A program made the position numbers and the translations under genes. Shown in pieces: positions 34,107-48,100 of a DNA stretch of 64,000 bases (positions are counted from its first letter, which is position 1; each line of letters opens with the position of its first letter). The stretch is from Laguncularia racemosa. Its lineage: Eukaryota; Streptophyta; Magnoliopsida; Myrtales; Combretaceae. The notes below the pieces were generated by a model. That model was not told where the DNA came from. It saw only the letters and a list, made by a program, of their open reading frames with translations, and searched no databases. The stretch is from assembly GCA_037954665.1 (NCBI GenBank), contig JBBMOL010000081.1, forward strand, positions 2,464,313-2,528,312. The letters are read 5' to 3'.

Positions 34107-34201
34107 CACTAGTACAAAGTCCATCGTGTAATGTCTTATAGGTTTTGGGGCTTGGTACGTCTCGATGCTCAAGCCTATGACATGTCTCTTTTTTTATAGT
34201 G
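34107..34201. mobile_element. Possible mini CACTA foldback
   Basis: The interval starts CACTAGTACAAAG and ends TTTTTTATAGTG, i.e. CACTA/TAGTG ends 95 bp apart with some inner inverted similarity. A 3-bp target duplication was not found (CTA left, CAT right), so this is tentative. Confidence 0.25.
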
Positions 34202-34922
34202 CATTCTTAAATAATTGAGTAGAACATTATGTATTTATTTGGTTTGTAATATAAATGTAGTATTGGATAAAATATTTTATTAAAGAATAGAATAAAACTT
34301 AAAAATTTCCAGCAACCAAGAAGTTTTACAAGAACCTTAATCCTAAATAAAGTAGATGTGTGGAAATCTCCTAAAACAATAATCTTATTTTCTAAAAACA
34401 TATAAGTCACAATTATATTTACATTGCTCGTAGCTACCTAAAAAGTGTAAAAAACATATTTTCATTTTATTTTATCTTTTAAAAAGAATATAGATCACTT
34501 CTCAAAACTTTAACTGAATATCTCTTAAAATTTTAATTAATGTAAATAACCTTTCTTATTTTTAATAAATTAATAAATAACTTCTAAAAATTACAAACAC
34601 TCTTTAAACTTTATCATCAATGGGTAAACACCTTCTATCTTATCATATCATGCTTCAACGGCCCTTGAATTTTAAAGTTAATGTTTATAAATATTATTTA
34701 TGTTATTAATTTATCAAAGTTTCACGACCGCTTCACTATCCTCGTCTAAACTTGCCATTCCGTTTCAACACTAAAACGAACCGTTTAATCCAACAACACG
34801 CCTCTTTCTTCCTCTGCTTTCCTTCCTCGGTACCTTATCTTTACTATCATAAAAGAAGGAAGCCACAGGCCAGTCCAATTTCCTATTTCCTCACGAACAC
34901 CACTCGAGAGAGTGAGAGAACG

Positions 34923-37900
34923 ATGGCATCCTTAGCCCAACAATTCACAGGACTAAGGTGTCCACCTCTTTATCAAACACGTCTCTCGAAACCCATTTCT
35001 CAAAAACACTATTTTAACTCTAACTACAACAAAAGAGCATTTCGTGTCGTGTCTGCAGTTGCTATTTCAAATGCACAAACTAGAGACAGAATAGAGTTGA
35101 GGAAAATGTTTGAAGATGCTTATGAACGGTGTCGTACTGCTCCTATGGAAGGTGTTGCTTTTACTGCTGAAGACTTTCACGCTGCTCTTGATAAGTATGA
35201 CTTCAATTCTGAACTTGGAACCAAGGTATATGTTGCACTGGTTTTTACAAAAAAAAAAAAAGTTCTTTTTTGTTTCGAATTCATCATGTGTTATTACAAT
35301 TATAGAAATTCATTACTGGGTAATCTTCAATTTACGGCATAATCTTATTGTGAAATAGTTTGTAATTAAAAGTTAGATACTTTGATTAGGTTTCTTGAGA
35401 AACTAGAATGTTTTCCTGGAAGTTGAAATGGATATGTAGTACTTTTCTGCTCTGTGGTGCAACCGGAATTTCCGGTGGTGCTGGAGGGACTAATTTATCA
35501 GGTAATCAAGGGGCGCAAATGAAAAATTAGAGATTTTACGATTTTCAAAATTTTCAGAAGATGAAGGGCGGTTGAGGGGCGAACCACCCTTCCTAATTCT
35601 GCGAGTTTTGGGCGATAATATTGAATAATCTTAGTGGGGGAATTTAGAATTTTAATTGCAAGTAGTTACCACTCTGTTGGCATCGATTTCGTAAGGTTGC
35701 CATAGTGTCGAGTAAAGCCACGGTTGTAAGAACTCTATCTTCATTTTAAAGTTTAATTCTTATGAGCTTCAGCTTGATTGAAACTGATAGTCGACAATCT
35801 TGAGCCAGTTCGATCAGGCTATCTTAAGCAAAAATTATGAGCAAAGCTCAATTTCAGCTTGGGTGCAATTTGAGCTTGCCAAGTTCGATTAGCCTGCTAA
35901 ATTCAGCATTTAGAAGCTTGGGCTCTAACTGGTTTGCAGTCTGCAGTCAAGTCAAGTTTCGAGGATTGGAATTTTATGTTATAGCTTGGGAAATGAAAAA
36001 GCAAAATTTTCCGTTCTGAGATGGCCAAATTGAAATTCTTTGAGAGTGCTAGTTTGGGTGATGAGTGCTAAGGAGCGTGTAACAATTTCAAATTAAACTA
36101 ACAAATCTTACTTGCTGCAAAAGTTTGAGATATGTTATGAATACTTATCTCCACCATCTCCAACTTTGAGTACCACCAATTATATTTGACTGCTATAAGT
36201 ACTTCATCACAAGAAGTGTTTGAAATTTGGAAGACATTTTTCACCAAACGATGGACCACTAGTTATTATGAGATTTTCATTTCAGAGTTTACCACATGCT
36301 ATGTGATCATCTCTTTCATGGATTGAACATTTAGTTTCCAGTTATGGCATGCATGAAACAAAATTGCGCCACATTTGTGGATAGTTGATATGAGAATTGA
36401 ATTTGTGACAATTTTGAAATGAGCAAACATATTTCGGTTGGTGCACTTATGCAAATCCTTATAGATGGAGGTGTCAAAATAAACTCTTACCTACCAAAGA
36501 TCATTAGTTCTCTTAGTCAGCCTTGTGTTAAAACTCCTACTGATACCCTCATGTATGATTCTATATGATTTCCAGTGAATAATTGAATGCACCATACATA
36601 TCATGAGTCTACAAGTATAAGTTTGTATTATGTAGATCCTACCACTAATTTTTTGAATAAGCCAGATGCACTCTTATAACCTATTGGGAAATTGTCTACA
36701 TCAGAATGATACAAATTTACTACTTAAAGTTCACCGCCTCATATCTCCCTGCCATTGCTCATTAAAATGCGCATGATGATTTCTTTTAGTATGTCAGATG
36801 CTTTATGCATTATGTGCATTTCATGGTGATTCCGTCAAGCTTATTCTCTTTCCAGGTCAAAGGAACAGTTTTCTGTACTGATGCTAATGGTGCGTTAGTA
36901 GACATTACTGCAAAATCTTCTGCATATTTACCTGTCCAAGAGGCATGCATCCACAGAATTAAACATGTTGAAGAAGCTGGTGTAGTTCCTGGGTTGAAAG
37001 ATGAGTTTGTGATTATTGGTGAAAATGAAGCTGACGATAGCTTGATCTTGAGCTTAAGGGTTGTCCAATATGACCTTGCATGGGAAAGGTGCAGGCAGCT
37101 TCAAGCTGAGGATGTCATGGTCAAGGGCAAGGTTGGTATTGTTGCTTCTGGCAGTTTATCATGCTCTCTTGCCCTCTGAGTTTGTTTCTCACTAGATTTT
37201 CAGGTTACATCCTTGCCTTGTCTTGATACTTCAGGTTATCGGGGCAAATAAAGGCGGAGTGGTAGCTGTGGTGGAAGGTCTACGAGGATTTGTTCCTTTC
37301 TCACAAATATCAACGGTTAGTTCATGTCTTGTCTGACAGAGTGTGAAGGATCTTACTGCTCTAGTTCTAGATTGTATGGCAAGCATGCCCATTTTCTAAT
37401 TTTCAAGTTTTATCGTGAGAATTTTTATGCTTGTGAGACTTTATACATTTATATATATATAATAATTTCTTTTATAGAAAAGTCAAATTGCGAATATTCT
37501 TGGATATGTTCCAGAAATCCGCAGCAGAAGAGCTTCTGGATAAGGAGCTTCCACTGAAATTTGTGGAGGTTGATGAGGAGCAGTCAAGGCTTGTTCTCAG
37601 TAACCGAAAGGCCATGGCAGACAGCCAGGCACAGCTAGGAATCGGATCAGTGGTTATTGGAACAGTTCAGAGTCTGAAACCATATGGTGCCTTCGTTGAT
37701 ATTGGTGGAGTCAATGGACTACTTCATGTCAGTCAGATAAGTCATGACCGTGTCTCAGATATAGCGACTGTTCTTCAACCCGGGGATACTCTCAAGGTAC
37801 TTTTGATTGCTTATGACTGGTGAAACATAACTTTAGCTAAAACTTTCGTCCTTTCTCTTGACATTGTATGTTCGTAAGTACAATATGGCCACCTCCTTGT

Positions 37901-38784
37901 AGGTGATGATATTGAGCCATGATCGAGGAAAAGGCAGAGTAAGTCTTTCAACCAAGAAATTGGAGCCTACTCCTGGAGACATGATTCGCAATCCTAAACT
38001 TGTATTTGAGAAGGTAACCCCCATCATTTTACTTATCTATATAAATCTGGATTCGCTAAGTGCATGCATGCAAAGGTGCACCATTTCCTATTATTTATGA
38101 CTATCATCAAGAATTCTCGTATCAGCATGGATAGGGTGCCTCTAAAAACTTTTTTGAGCCTTGTTGGCTAGATATGTTCTCTATTCTAAAAATACAACAA
38201 AATTCCCTGCAGTGGCATCAACTTGATGTATGCCTAGCGTAAAAGGCTGCAATGAGGCATAAAAACTACAAGTCACATGTTTTTAACGCGTAGATCAAAA
38301 ACAAATATGCAATGTTATTAATATCATTTTGCACTGATAGGCAGAGGAGATGGCGCAAACATTCAGGCAGAGAATTGCTCAGGCAGAAGCCATGGCCCGT
38401 GCGGATATGCTTAGGTTCCAGCCTGAGGTACTGCTTTTACTTCCTTGTGGTTCTTATTATAAAGATTTCGGGCTAGTTATAGCACCGTGCAAGTTCTCTT
38501 TAACCATTTTACCATATTATTTATCTTTTCCTCGAAAAGATTAGATACTTTTTGTATTACATCCCTTTCGCCCCCTCTAGGTTCAATGCATACACTCTTT
38601 ATTTCTTGGGTAATTTTATGTCTACGCTTTTAGTTATTACTGATGATGATCTTTTCCATTTTACCTACTCATGCAGAGTGGTCTTACCCTCAGTGCTGAT
38701 GGAATTTTGGGTCCGCTTTCTTCAGACTTACCGGCAGAAGGGCTTGACTTGAGTGATGTTCCCACTGCTCAGGATGACAATTGA
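34923..38784 (+). CDS. RPS1: Plastid 30S ribosomal protein S1
   Basis: Seven exons join in frame to 415 residues: 34923-35225, 36856-37131, 37235-37315, 37515-37796, 37903-38013, 38341-38427, 38677-38784. Every intron is GT-AG and every exon is a whole number of codons. The start MASLAQQFTGLRC is the first ATG of the leader, and the first 45 residues are Ser/Arg-rich and poor in acid residues, as in a chloroplast transit peptide. Three S1 RNA-binding repeats follow: residues about 90-160, about 180-240 (VIGANKGGVVAVVEGLRGFVP) and about 255-330 (IGTVQSLKPYGAFVDIGGVN, GLLHVSQISHDRVSD). The product binds mRNA on the small plastid ribosomal subunit. Length fits the plant family. The 1.6-kb first intron holds no recognised gene. 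Confidence 0.95.
35226..36855 (+). other. First intron of RPS1
   Basis: GTATATG...TTTCCAG, 1,630 bp. It has a short A run near the donor (35249-35260) and otherwise unrecognised AT-rich sequence. Confidence 0.85.
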
Positions 38785-40017
38785 GCCTTTTCCATGCCTT
38801 TTAATGTGTGTAATCTATTCATTGCTTCTTGTTGTTCTGTAGAAGGAAAAATACAAGAAAGAAATATCAAGGCCGAAGCTCGAGGGTGTGTCTCTGTTGA
38901 AGCTTAATCTAGTAATCTTCAGCCGACCTTCGCATCTTTGTAAACAATACACTACACATATAAATTTTTTGCCATTCTTCGGTGCTAATGATGCATCTTT
39001 ATTTTCCTCTGTTTGTTGGGATAAAAAAAATGATAAAAATAAAAAATAAAAAGGGGAGACAGCTTTTTAAGTAGAATATGTTTTGGATGAAAATTATTTT
39101 CCATTGATGGGCTAGCCTATTCTTAAAAGAATGACTTACACTTCTGAAACGGAAAGTTGCTGTACGGATCACTCTCCATTGTAATTTATTAAACATGAAA
39201 AGATTGCATGCTGTTATTTAATTTTATATGTAAAGTTTAAAGTTATTAAATGTTATATTAAATCAGATTTTTACTTATTAATACTCTCATACTTTTCAAA
39301 ATTTACGGTTAGATTTTTTTTTTTTAAGTGATTACAATGGTAGGACCTAATCCATTTGCTTAAAGATCAATCTATATCTTTAAGCTACAAAACCTTACAC
39401 CATTGAACATTTGTCACCATATCTTTCTAAAGACATTAAATTTAATAAATAAAAGTTTGTTTGTATATAACTTTTAATAACTTTAAAATAGTGTAAAATT
39501 TAACATGTAAAAAATTTATTAGGTGTAACATTTAAAAACAGATAAACCTTAAATGTAAAATTGAATTGAAAAATTACTTAAATTGAGGTAGTGCTTTTGA
39601 TATTATTATAAAGACTAATGGGTAAAAAAATTAGAAAAAATAACCTGAAGAATTTTAATTATTAATGCATTTTATACTTTACATATAGGTTTGGCAATTC
39701 ATATCAACTCGTCATATCTTATGTATGTGTCTAAGTAAGTTCATGTTTTGAAAACCTCAACCTATTTATTAATCATGTAAAAAACTTAAACCTATAACAC
39801 GACCGATTTAATAATCGTCTTTTGTATCTAGATTTGATCCGTTTATTAATTAAAAAGTTATAAATTAATTTATAAAATTATTATAAATATATAAGAAAAA
39901 AGGTAATTATATAATTAACATTTACAAATAAAAATTATATAATCTTAATACTTAAATATAAAATTACAATACAACAAAAGTTTAATAAAACAAAGTTATG
40001 CAATCTCTAACATAATG

Positions 40018-40038
40018 TGTATGTGTGTGTGTGTGTAT
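40018..40038. repeat. GT microsatellite
   Basis: Short run of GT repeats within an AT-rich stretch. Confidence 0.85.
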
Positions 40039-40250
40039 AGTTATATAATCTATATACATAAATATAGGTTATTTGTTATATATGTTCTCTTTATATATAT
40101 GTTATATAATATTATAATTTATATTTAAATAAAGTATACATATGTTATTATAATGTATGGGCAAATATAAATAACATATGTATTTAAATTATGTATTTAT
40201 TAAAATATATATACACACACACCATATTTATAATCTATATTTAAGTACAA

Positions 40251-40277
40251 CATACATACATACATACATACATACAT
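40251..40277. repeat. CATA tetranucleotide microsatellite
   Basis: Nearly seven copies of CATA in a row. Confidence 0.9.
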
Positions 40278-41100
40278 GTATAATATAATTTATGTATATC
40301 TATGTATGTTATATAAATTATATATAATTATATTTATGTCATATATATTATTAGTCATTTTATCTTTAAATGAGTTCAAGGGTCGAATCCAAACCTATCT
40401 ATAAAATCTGTTTAATAAATGAGTTCATAAACAAGCTCGTAAGTTAAAACCCGAACTCAAACACAAAATTTACCATATTTAAATGGGTTTGACCCATTTA
40501 TATCTCATGTCAATTTTTTTTTTTTTGTATATAAACTTATTCAAAATCGTATCGTGTCATATCCAAATTCACGGATCTCGTCTCAAGCCACCAACCTTAT
40601 TTACATATATGGTTTGGTAAAATGGATTTATGGTAAGGTACCTATAATAATTTATTGAGTTGTGATACATAAAATTGATGAGTCAAATACTAAAACAGCC
40701 TTGATGACCTTTCATGAAAATAATGAAACGTATGAGAGGATGTTATTTTCATGAAGATAATTTTAAGAGATTTCATGAAAATGTTTTTAAGAAAAGAATT
40801 ATGGAATATGTATCTTCAAACAAAGGTTTTTATACCCAAAAGTCAATTGAATCGGCAAAGGTACTCATGCCTATGATGTGAGTATTGTTCTTCCATGGGA
40901 TTGAATATGTTTCTAGAGAAAATTAATGGCCATTAATTAAACACAAAATAAGAGAAGAATTCAGTTGAAATAAATAGCAGTAGAATAGATATGTAATAGT
41001 TATTATGTTCTTATTACATTATTTGTTAACACAAAAATAACAAAAGATATAAGAGTGCAATGAAGCTAAAATGTCTACCCCTTACACAAATCGCAGAATC

Positions 41101-42196
41101 ACCTTTCATCAGTCTCTAAATGCCCCAGCCACCAGATATGCTGCTGCCACCTATATCCCTCCGGCCTCTCTCGCTCTCTCTTGCAGTAATGGATTTTGAG
41201 GATGCGAGCCCCAATGCAAACCCAGGTGGTCATTTTGGTTTAGAGAACATGAGCTCCAGTAGTCATACAATGCAAGGTTGCCCATGTGTCGTGGTTCCTG
41301 CAGTGGTTCTAGGTGGTTTAGAGTACATGAGCCTTGCCATCCAGGTTGCTCGTACGTTGTGGTCTTAAAGGACACAAGCCTATGTGGTCAGACAACGCGA
41401 GGTGGCTAGCACATTAAGGTTTGGATAACTGGTGGTGTTGGCAATTACATATAGCCCGATAATCAGTGGTGGTTCAACGAACAATGGGTCCAACGGCTAT
41501 GAAATCAAATGGTGTCCACAGTCCTCCGAAAGTAGAGAAATTTATATGAAGGATGATTAATAACAATTTATGAAGATGGGTTATGATCTACTGTTAATAT
41601 TTTACATAATAGCAATTCTTACATAACAGCTATTAGGTGTCTAAAATACAACAACACTACAAGAGCAATTTCACTTGTCAAATAGAAAATGGAATAACTT
41701 ATCCCGCAAGCGAACATGCAAGGAAGGAATCTGAAATTCTACTATAAGAAAAAGTTTACTGCTGACAAATCCTTTTGTTGAAACAAATGGGGACTTGGTG
41801 CACTTTGTTCAACTTCGTTTTCAACAGTCCAATCTCAGCAAGGAGCGCGCAGAATTTGGTGGATCCAATCTTCGCAGAGTACCTGCAGCAGGTGAAACAG
41901 ATGCACCTTGCTTTCGGTCTTCCTTTACATTCCAGTGCCTTTGACCGATAATTTAACAAAAGCAGAACCTATACCTTTTACCCCAATAGATGGAACAACA
42001 TATATATTCCACTGATCTATGATTTGTATGCCTTTCCTCATCTTGCATTGTAGCAGTGCTTATATTCTTGGCTGAAACCCAAATTAAAATTGGCTCGGGT
42101 GTGGACTGCTGCTGTTGCAAAACCATAATTAAGGCAAAATCAGTTTTGCCAAGAAATGCTATACCCTCAAGAGCTCCTACAATAACATAGGATTAG
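41101..42196. other. Unrecognised stretch and NEMF 3' UTR
   Basis: 41100-41560 is GC-richer and shows loosely repeated text (GGTGGTTTAGAGTACATGAGC-like, roughly twice); no gene is supported. The part next to 42197 is likely the 3' UTR of NEMF on the - strand. No clear polyadenylation signal was chosen. Confidence 0.4.
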
Positions 42197-45100
42197 TTAG
42201 CTCTGTTTTCTCCCGCCCTTTTTCGCCGCCTTCTGCTTCTGCTTCAGCTGCGTTAGACCAGCTGCCGTTATCTTACAGTTGCCAATGATTGCAGCAACAA
42301 GCTCTGGATCCGTACATGCTTTCATCAATTCCTTCTCTCTACTTGTTGCCTCCGACATATGGCTAAACAAATTCATGGCAGTTTTTGCCGCTATAATACA
42401 GAAGAAAAATAAGTTATTGACTCAAGGGTGTAATCATAACTCAGCATTGCAAGAGCATAAAAGTAAAGCTGGAGTTTGACATATAGCTAAGAAACCTGTA
42501 TCATGTTCACAAGCTGGAAAATCCAAATTATATAAAAAATTCTTGGGTTTTGAAATCCAGAGACCTTTTCAAAATTTAAATAGTCTAATAAGAGTTACTA
42601 TAAATTTTGGGATCCACATACCTTTTCCCTTTTTTGCAGTGCCAGGGACAATCTTTACACGATACTTGTATGACTGTAGTGCATTGTAAGGCCCACAAAC
42701 GGGGACTGCATAGAGGAGAATATCACTAGGTAGTGGATTCCCGGTCAAGTAGTCTATATCTGTTAATTTTTCCTTCTCTTCATTAGCTATTTCATGAATA
42801 TCCTCCTCTTCCATGGTCACTCGATCCATGTCAGAGGCAGTATCCTTTGAACCCACATGAATGTCATTCTTGACTTCACTATTTACATGGCTAAGAGAAG
42901 CATCATCTGGATGCTCTTGACAATCTCGAGAGAGATGACCAACCTTTTTGCATTTGTAACATACTTTTGCATCATCTTCTGGACCTAGAATCGATCAAAG
43001 ACAGCATGCATTAAATTTATGTCAGCCCACTGCTTCATGGTAAGATAACACAAAATTGAAACAGACACACACACACAATCACAAAGACAGACAGAGACAC
43101 AGAGAGAGAGAATTAGAAATCCACAATCAAGACGTTCAGCTGAGCCCGTAACAATTTAAAGTAAAAGAAGGAACTTCAGAGCAAGCATGCATTGTACTTC
43201 TGAATTGCTATATCAATTTAAGATGCAGAATCTTTTTGCCTGCTGAATTTTCACACAGTAAAAGCCATAATATTAATGAAGCTACTGCTGTAATGCATAA
43301 CAGAATTCCCAACTTGGGGCTCATTAATATCCCATCTATCTTTGACTGGTGAGATGCATTTACAGGTATAACAACATGAAAATCAAGATTTTATCAAATA
43401 AGAAATGGGCGTGTCCCCAAAAAATTAAAACAAAAAAAATAAAAAAGAGAGAGAGAGAGAAAAGGAAAGAAAGAAGAAGAAGAAAGAAAATGCTCAATTA
43501 AAACAACAAAATTGCTTCAATGTACCACTGACTGGTTGTTGCCCATTGTGTGGAGCTGCACTCGCCTTTTCTGCTTCTCCACCATTCTTTTGCACTTTTC
43601 CTGCTGACTGAAGATTCATAGAGCAAAACAAAAATGTTTTAGACATGGGCAACACAAAACTGACCAAAAACTAACTAGATAAACATCTAACGGATACCAC
43701 ACACACCAGTGAGTGTTATTTTAAAACCAATGAATTATTTACACTTAACCATGAGTTTTTACCAACACAGAAAGTCTCACAATTAAAAGCTACTGAGAGA
43801 CCTCTCATTACTAACGCTCCCTTGTGGTATCAATATTGCATACCAGTGAACCAGCTCCCTAGAGAAAAAGAAGCACGATGAAAGAGAGATACACTGGACA
43901 AAGCTATAAAAACGATATGGTCCCTTCTTATCCAGTCATCCATAATATCAAATAAATTAAACATCTAAGGCAAAAGCCATGGTCATAGTGATCCTCCTGG
44001 CAACTACTTTGACTACTTCCAAGTACCTAATGATATTTCCAATTCTTGTTGTACATTCAAATAACTTGATAGGACAAATTCAACAATCTCACACTTATTT
44101 TTTCCCTTTTTCAGTATTAAATACTTAAAAACAATCATGAAACCAGATATAAATTGAAAGCAAGCACATTTTGTATTACAATCCTATATACATGATGAAA
44201 AAGGATCCTGTTATCTTAAGGTGATTTTACCTAGCATTGCAAAACCAAGATTGTCTGTAAAGTCTGCATCAGTATTTTCACATTTGGTTAGTGGTTGGCA
44301 AATAAGGATTGATTTGTTAGTAAGGTACAAAATGTATCATCTTATATGTAGAAGGGTGTTTTTTTTTTTTAAATTACAAAGACAAAACTCACATGAAAAA
44401 AAAAAAAAAAAAGCCACTTCTGCTCGTTGATTCCACTAAAAATCCAAGTTCCTACAAGAACATCTTAAAAGTAGATTTTCTTCTGAACTCCATTGGGATT
44501 AGAATCTAAAAAGCTAGATTACTCTCATTTGTTGGGCATCTCTTAGCTATTAACACTTCTCATATGACTGAGCATTTGCAAATTCACCCATAAATGTAGA
44601 AATGTGACATCTGATTTGATCGTGGAATAATGCTTGCTGAAATATTTGAATGAACCAATGACTAGATAAAAAAATCAATCCCCAACAGTTAAAGTTGATG
44701 ACAGGCAAATGCCTGCCCAATAGTTCTAAACGTTAGTTTAACCAAAAGGGAAAATGGGCCACATATTCTGAAGATGATTGCAACTAAGCTTGCCTCTCGA
44801 TTATGTAACCAGATATAGGGGATTACTTGATAGAGTCATGATAATTTTGTTTCTTTTTGCTCCACCCCCAATCCCACCTCCAACCCCAACAACACCACCC
44901 CCCCCCCCCCCCCCCCCCCCCCCCACTCCCAACTTGGATAGCTGTGCAAGTCATACAGCAAGCGTTAAGTGTATATTACTATACTTACTGCAAGTAAAGC
45001 CATACGAATGCTTCGCTCTTCCTCATCCTGATCAGCATACTTTTCTTTTATCTTCTTGAGTTTACTCCTCTGACCACGGCTGAGTTTTCCAGCACTGGGC

Positions 45101-48100
45101 GTCCCATTCTGAGCTTGCTTTTCAGGATGACTGACTGAAGGGCTGCTTTCCCTCATTTTGTCATGGCCATTGTCAGCATCATCTGTAACACTACTTTTTT
45201 GGCCTTTTTTCATCTTTCTTCTTTCAGCTTTGGAAATGTAAGGTTTCTCTCTTTTTAATCCATTGGATTCTTGATCCTTATTATCATCCATCGAATCCAT
45301 TGCAGAAATTTCAAGGTTGTAGTTCTTACTTGCTAGAGATGCAGAACCTAGTACCAGGGCTCTATCCATGAGATCTTCCAGAGCTGGCCTAAGTGGAGCA
45401 GTGGAGTCACTAGAAATAGTGGCTATGTCATTCCCCGTTGCATCCTTGGAGATACTAATGTCCACCCCAGACCGATAATCTTGAATAGGATCATATGAAC
45501 TGCTGAAAGCAGAATTATTAGAAGATTTGTACTCTGATGCAACTCTAGACAACCCTCTCGTTGATTCTGAAATACTTTCAGACTTAGTACAGAGTTTCTT
45601 ATCTCCTACTTCGCTCTCCAAATCATAATCGAGTTCCTCTTGGACATGTTCACTTTCTTCAACATCATCTTTGCCTTCCTCCTCACCTCTCACCCTTCTT
45701 TCATTTAGATGGCATCCCAAGGAGCTCTCGTCCAACCGAAATAACAACCCAAACCCCATGACAAGAGGGTGAGGAGGAAGGAAGTTTTTCTTTCCACGAA
45801 CCATGAAACTTCCAACCGTGAGATATTCCCCTGTGGGCGCAGTTTTACTAACTTGATGTGAATAAACCCACCAAGCACTGGTAACAATCTTTGAATCCCA
45901 TGCCTGACTCTGGCAAACCTGAGTCATAGAATCCAAAAATCACCAATTAGAAAACCATCCTCAAGCTGAATCATTATTATTATTATTACATTAATAAAAA
46001 CATCTGGAGGAGAAAACAAGACCAGCGAAACAGGAGCAAGGTTTACCGTATAGCATCCAGCTTGATTTACGGTGAGAGGAGGTACAGGCTGCTCTGGCCT
46101 ATGGTTCTTTATAACTGTGCTAGATGCTCCATGCAAATCAGCATGGATGTACCTGTTTGAGAGCATGGTCAACAAAAGGAGAATCCATATATTTGCTTTC
46201 ACATTGAATCTTAACTTAATATCAAACCATGGTGCTTTTTTTTTTTCTTGGGCCAAAATATCTTACCATGGCTGGAAGGTACCAATAGTCCTACTTCCAA
46301 GGTCTAGAGTTAGATATGAACATTCAAACTCAATAAATTCCCATAAAATATTATAACCTACTTTGGTCAAAACAGGGGAAAAACCTTTGCACTGTACAAT
46401 TTTTTTTTTTTTGGATGACTTGCAGATAAATTATAGAGGTTATTGTGAGTACCCATGCCTCAGGCATTTTTAAATATTGTGAATGGAAGTGTCAAATCAA
46501 TGGAGATTTTACATATGGCCCAACACCAATATATGACCTAGTAAATGAAGACACTGGAGACTTAAGACACAAAAAGTCTAGCTGACAGACAGTCAATGAA
46601 ACCCAAGAGGCACAAGATCAGAAAGCAAACAAATGTTAATTGGAGGGAGGGGGAGAGAGAAAGAGAGAGGGGGGGAGAAGAAGAAGGTGTATCTTGGCTC
46701 ATTAAACACTATCAATCCGGCATTTTGCTGCTTGTCCTCTGTATTATTACTACACAAACTCTAGAAACGCAATAACCAAAACCTACAACTTTATGGCTAT
46801 TAGACTACCACTATAAGAGATTTAGGCCAACTTTGGTTTTTCCATGGAATATGATTCTAAAGAATCCAAATTTCTATTCTTTTCCATAATATCTTGATGA
46901 GGACACTGGGTAGAATGGTCAAAAAGATATTAGTCCCTTGCTCCCAGTGGCTTGGAAGCCTAATGGCTACTGGAAGATAGAAATCCAATTCCAAGGAATT
47001 GGGAGCTATAAGTCATAGTTTTTTATGATCTTATAAAATCCCATCAAATTCATGATACAGTAGAGGCTAGGATTCCTTAGAATCCTATTCCGTGACAGCA
47101 TTTAAACAAGGCCTTGCAATTATTTATATATCTTGAAAAGATGTTGATACAGCAGACATCATTCCCCAGTAGACCAAAAAGGAAGAGGAAAAAAATAGGA
47201 GAAAGGTGTATCCAAGCAAGATGATGGTTTTTAACACTTACAAATCTCCTTTCGACATATATCGCTTGACTATCATCTCATTCTGTTGTGCATCACGGCC
47301 ACTAATGATTAAATAATTTTCACTGCTGATGAACCAATTGAATTTCTCAAACCAATGAACTTTGCGCATATGGGTAATTGCAGCAACAGTCTTTTCCTGG
47401 ATGTTTATTCAAGGAAATATTTTAGACCATGGAAAAAATAGGACATTGAAAAAGGAAATATCATAAATTAAAGAAGTGAAACCTTTTTGATAGTGTTTGC
47501 TTAGCAAGAAAACTTAATACAAGGAGAACATGATAGCACCACCCAAGAAACATAGCACAGCACAACCCTTTGTACAAAATTTGATGGACACCCTTTTAGA
47601 AGAAAAGAAGATTATTTTGAGGCTTTTCTAGGAAAACTTTGTACAGTTGAGTAACAACATTTTTGTTCAACAAGTTAGATCTTAAAAATTTTAAATTTTT
47701 TTTTTTTTTGGTATATCAAAAATTTCATTATGTAAAGCCACAAAATAGGAAAGGGGTACAACCAAATCCTATACTATTAGAAGAGTTTCTTAAAAACACT
47801 GTAGGTAGACTAAAATTTGTAAGTTTTATATTATCCCTTAAGGGTTTTTCTGTCCAATATGATGCCTATTTTTCAAAACAAACACGACATTAGATATTTT
47901 GTCCTGTCCAATCCCTAAAGTTTATGAGAACCAAATTGCTAGCCTTATGTAAAAAAAGATGTATAAAGTGTAGATATTTAAAGGGGTTAGTCTAGTGGTT
48001 TAAGGTTTAAGACACTTTCATGACAACTTGCATGAAGTGTTGGGTTCAAAACCCACCAAGGACACTTCTAGGGATTACCTACACAATGCAGATTATTCTT

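Larger units (their letters stand above)
31227..34740. other. AT-rich intergenic DNA with Copia-like relics
   Basis: No gene is supported. TTTGTCATCATCAATAGGGG (near 31634-31653) followed by a TTAAGTATGTC start, and TTTTGATGAATGATAAAAAG with a following GGAGAAG (33160-33186), resemble the 3' purine tract and LTR start of SIRE-like Copia elements. A possible short CACTA-type foldback (34107-34201) is also present. The rest looks like decayed repeat DNA. Confidence 0.4.
38785..41100. other. RPS1 3' UTR and AT-rich intergenic DNA
   Basis: The first 200 bp or so is probably RPS1 3' UTR. Beyond that it is AT-rich with simple repeats: GT (40018-40038) and CATA (40251-40277). Text near 39690 and 40560 suggests a decayed inverted-repeat transposon, but the pairing is too weak to call. 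Confidence 0.5.

Noticed and set aside
34752..34922. Possible 57-residue N-terminal extension of RPS1
   Set aside because: The open frame upstream begins with TTG, not ATG. No ATG lies between 34752 and 34923, so 34923 is the start.
39680..40600. hAT-like inverted-repeat transposon
   Set aside because: The two ends share short text in inverted order, but I could not pair them convincingly or find a target duplication.
41120..41368. 82-residue open frame
   Set aside because: No domain is seen, the start is ordinary intergenic sequence, and a similar-length frame exists on the other strand.
47985..48055. tRNA gene
   Set aside because: Box A and box B are present, but I could not form a sound acceptor stem and the sequence runs on into a SINE-like body.
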